Shown here piece after piece: positions 62,478 to 64,000 of a stretch of DNA of 64,000 nt. Numbering within the stretch: the stretch's first letter is position 1; every line of letters starts with the position of its first letter. The stretch spans positions 682,001 through 746,000 of the forward strand of contig NZ_JAPENX010000001.1 in the NCBI RefSeq assembly GCF_026341815.1. Reading direction: 5' to 3'. Below the pieces are notes generated by a model that was not told where the DNA came from, did not search any database, and saw nothing but the letters and a program-made list of their open reading frames with translations. The position numbers were made by a program, and so were the translations under genes. This DNA is from Streptomyces sp. NBC_00572 (GTDB lineage Bacteria; Actinomycetota; Actinomycetes; Streptomycetales; Streptomycetaceae).

Positions 62478-63190
62478 CCGCACTGCTCGAAGTCGAGGAC
62501 CTGCGCGTCGCCTACGGAAAGATCGAGGCCGTCAAGGGCATCTCCTTCTCCGTCGACGCCGGTGAGGTCGTCACCCTCATCGGCACCAACGGCGCCGGGA
62601 AGACCACCACCCTGCGAACCCTCTCCGGGCTCCTCAAGCCGGTCGGCGGCCAGATCAAGTTCGAGGGCAAGTCCCTCCGCAAGATCCCCGCGCACAAGAT
62701 CGTCTCGCTGGGCCTGGCCCACTCCCCCGAGGGCCGGCACATCTTCCCCCGGATGACGATCGAGGAGAACCTCCTCCTCGGCGCCTTCCTCCGGAAGGAC
62801 ACCGCCGGCATCGCCAAGGACGTCCAGCGCGCCTACGACCTCTTCCCGATCCTGGGCGAGCGTCGCAAGCAGGCGGCCGGCACGCTCTCCGGCGGTGAGC
62901 AGCAGATGCTCGCCATGGGCCGGGCGTTGATGTCCCAGCCGAAGCTGCTCATGCTCGACGAGCCCTCGATGGGTCTCTCGCCGATCATGATGCAGAAGAT
63001 CATGGCGACCATCGCCGAGCTGAAGGCCCAGGGCACCACGATCCTGCTCGTCGAGCAGAACGCCCAGGCCGCGCTCGCCCTCGCGGACCACGGTCACGTG
63101 ATGGAGATCGGCAAGGTCGTGCTCTCGGGCACCGGCCAGAACCTGCTCCACGACGAGTCCGTCCGCAAGGCGTACCTCGGCGAGGACTGA
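62474..63190 (+). CDS. livF: ABC transporter ATPase LivF
   Basis: A 238-residue ATPase of normal length. ATG 62474 overlaps the livG stop (ATGA). Walker A GTNGAGKT (37-44), the Q-loop, signature LSGGEQQMLAMGRALM, Walker B LLMLDEPSMGLSP and the H-loop VEQNA are present. It pairs with LivG to power branched-chain amino acid import. Last gene of the operon, followed by a strong terminator. Confidence 0.96.
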   Translation: MTALLEVEDLRVAYGKIEAVKGISFSVDAGEVVTLIGTNGAGKTTTLRTLSGLLKPVGGQIKFEGKSLRKIPAHKIVSLGLAHSPEGRHIFPRMTIEENLLLGAFLRKDTAGIAKDVQRAYDLFPILGERRKQAAGTLSGGEQQMLAMGRALMSQPKLLMLDEPSMGLSPIMMQKIMATIAELKAQGTTILLVEQNAQAALALADHGHVMEIGKVVLSGTGQNLLHDESVRKAYLGED

Positions 63191-63211
63191 CCCACCCGGT
63201 CACCCAGGACA

Positions 63212-63247
63212 GAAGGCCCGCCCCACAGTGACGTGGGGCGGGCCTTC
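63212..63247. terminator. Terminator of the liv operon
   Basis: A 15-bp perfect stem (63212-63226 with 63233-63247), 6-nt loop, followed by TTC. It lies between the convergent livF and ANTAR genes and can serve both. Confidence 0.85.
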
Positions 63248-63274
63248 TTCGTACGTGTACGGCGGCGGGCGGGG

Positions 63275-63925
63275 CTACTGGCCCTTGGCCGCCTTCTTCT
63301 CCTCGGCGTCCTCGATGACGGCCTCGGCGACCTGCTGCATCGACATGCGGCGGTCCATCGAGGTCTTCTGGATCCAGCGGAACGCGGCCGGCTCCGTCAG
63401 CCCGTACTGGGTCTGGAGGATGGACTTGGCGCGGTCCACCAGCTTGCGGGTCTCCAGGCGCTGGGAGAGGTCCGCGATCTCCAGCTCCAGGGCGCGCAGC
63501 TCGGCGAAGCGGGAGACGGCCATCTCGATGGCCGGCACGACGTCGCTCTTGCTGAACGGCTTCACCAGGTACGCCATGGCGCCGGCGTCCCGGGCCCGCT
63601 CGACGAGCTCGCGCTGCGAGAAGGCGGTGAGCATGAGAACCGGGGCGATGGACTCGCCGGCGATCTTCTCGGCGGCCGAGATGCCGTCGAGGACGGGCAT
63701 CTTCACGTCGAGGATGACGAGGTCGGGGCGGTGCTCGCGGGCGAGCTCGACGGCGGTGGCACCGTCACCGGCCTCGCCGACGACCGTGTAGCCCTCTTCC
63801 TCCAGCATCTCTTTGAGGTCGAGGCGGATGAGGGCCTCGTCCTCGGCGATGACGACGCGGGTCGTCAGCGGCGGGACGTGCGACGCGTCGGCGTCGTCGG
63901 GCTGGGGCGACTCGGGGGCGGTCAC
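63275..63925 (-). CDS. pdtaR: ANTAR-domain response regulator (PdtaR-like)
   Basis: A 216-residue regulator from GTG 63925 with GAGGAGC upstream. The receiver domain (about 22-140) has the acidic pocket AEDEALIRLD, the phospho-acceptor Asp73 in VILDVKMP, the conserved Thr in MLTAFSQ and Lys in YLVKPF. The ANTAR domain follows (about 145-210: ELRALELEIADL, RKLVDRAKSILQTQYGLTEPAAFRWIQKTSM in parts). ANTAR proteins bind paired hairpins in nascent RNA and prevent termination. The partner kinase (PdtaS-like) is not in the window. It is encoded opposite the liv operon. Confidence 0.94.
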   Translation of the reverse strand: MTAPESPQPDDADASHVPPLTTRVVIAEDEALIRLDLKEMLEEEGYTVVGEAGDGATAVELAREHRPDLVILDVKMPVLDGISAAEKIAGESIAPVLMLTAFSQRELVERARDAGAMAYLVKPFSKSDVVPAIEMAVSRFAELRALELEIADLSQRLETRKLVDRAKSILQTQYGLTEPAAFRWIQKTSMDRRMSMQQVAEAVIEDAEEKKAAKGQ

Positions 63926-64000
63926 GGGGGCTCCTCGTTCAAGGCCTCTTCCAGGCGGATACAGCTCACCAAGAGCCTACCTAGCTGCGGTAAGGTGGAC
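63926..64000. other. Upstream region of the ANTAR gene, window end
   Basis: 75 bp of non-coding DNA. It must include at least part of the promoter of the ANTAR gene. I see no hexamer pair that I would call, and no start of a further gene. Confidence 0.4.

Overview
The window is a 64 kb piece of a very GC-rich actinobacterial chromosome, almost certainly from a Streptomyces. The evidence is strong GC bias at third codon positions, many GTG (and some TTG) starts, a long sortase-anchored chaplin, a UvrA with a Lys/Ala-rich tail, a mycothiol-dependent maleylpyruvate isomerase-type enzyme and an ANTAR regulator. The order uvrA, terC, uvrB, then rpsA, hrpB, polA, livKHMGF and the ANTAR gene looks like conserved Streptomyces core. 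I see no rRNA, tRNA, CRISPR array, prophage or complete insertion sequence.

Layout. 1-2.7 kb: a secreted papain-like protease with a second secreted protein (cut by the window edge), then a gene-poor stretch holding a TnpB (IS200/IS605) relic that ends directly in front of a helix-turn-helix gene. 2.7-17.4 kb: Rieske lipoprotein, uvrA, a thiol-dependent enzyme, an MBL hydrolase, an MHS-type transporter, a tellurium-type cluster (terC, a TerD/FtsK-like protein, TerD), uvrB, an MHYT membrane protein and an alkyltransferase. terC carries a probable yybP-ykoY manganese riboswitch. 17.4-31.7 kb is more accessory: two MFS transporters, a three-gene operon (phosphoesterase, MFS, TolB-like protein), a cupin, a pseudouridine-degrading pair, an atypical uridine-kinase-like gene, an SDR/MerR pair, an HxlR regulator divergent from an alanine-type aminotransferase, and a chaplin. 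31.8-36 kb: a SWIM zinc-finger gene translationally coupled to an SNF2 helicase. 36-45.6 kb: small membrane and lipoprotein genes, TPR protein, coaE, PAC2 protein, a secreted beta-helix protein, rpsA with a clear promoter and structured leader, a methyltransferase and hrpB. 45.5-51 kb: DUF3068 protein with a 46-residue partner gene, a secreted lytic transglycosylase, a DUF4184 protein and a beta-lactamase-like protein overlapping it tail to tail. 51-64 kb: polA, a YdeP-type molybdoenzyme, a hotdog thioesterase, the complete livKHMGF importer and a PdtaR-like regulator.

How the genes work together. UvrA, UvrB and PolA cover recognition and gap filling in nucleotide excision repair, joined by an alkyltransferase and HrpB/SNF2 helicases. 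LivKHMGF is a complete branched-chain amino-acid importer. PsuG plus the PfkB kinase would convert pseudouridine through its 5'-phosphate to uracil and ribose 5-phosphate. TerC and two TerD proteins form a metal/stress cluster.

The most noteworthy items are the terC riboswitch with mutually exclusive pairing of the ribosome-binding site, the TnpB relic whose right end abuts a regulator gene, the helically phased CCAAG/CTTGG operator, the acidic tail on LivG, the unlisted 46-residue gene, and the 191-bp antiparallel coding overlap. I found no clear candidate for a wholly new multi-gene defence or biosynthetic system.
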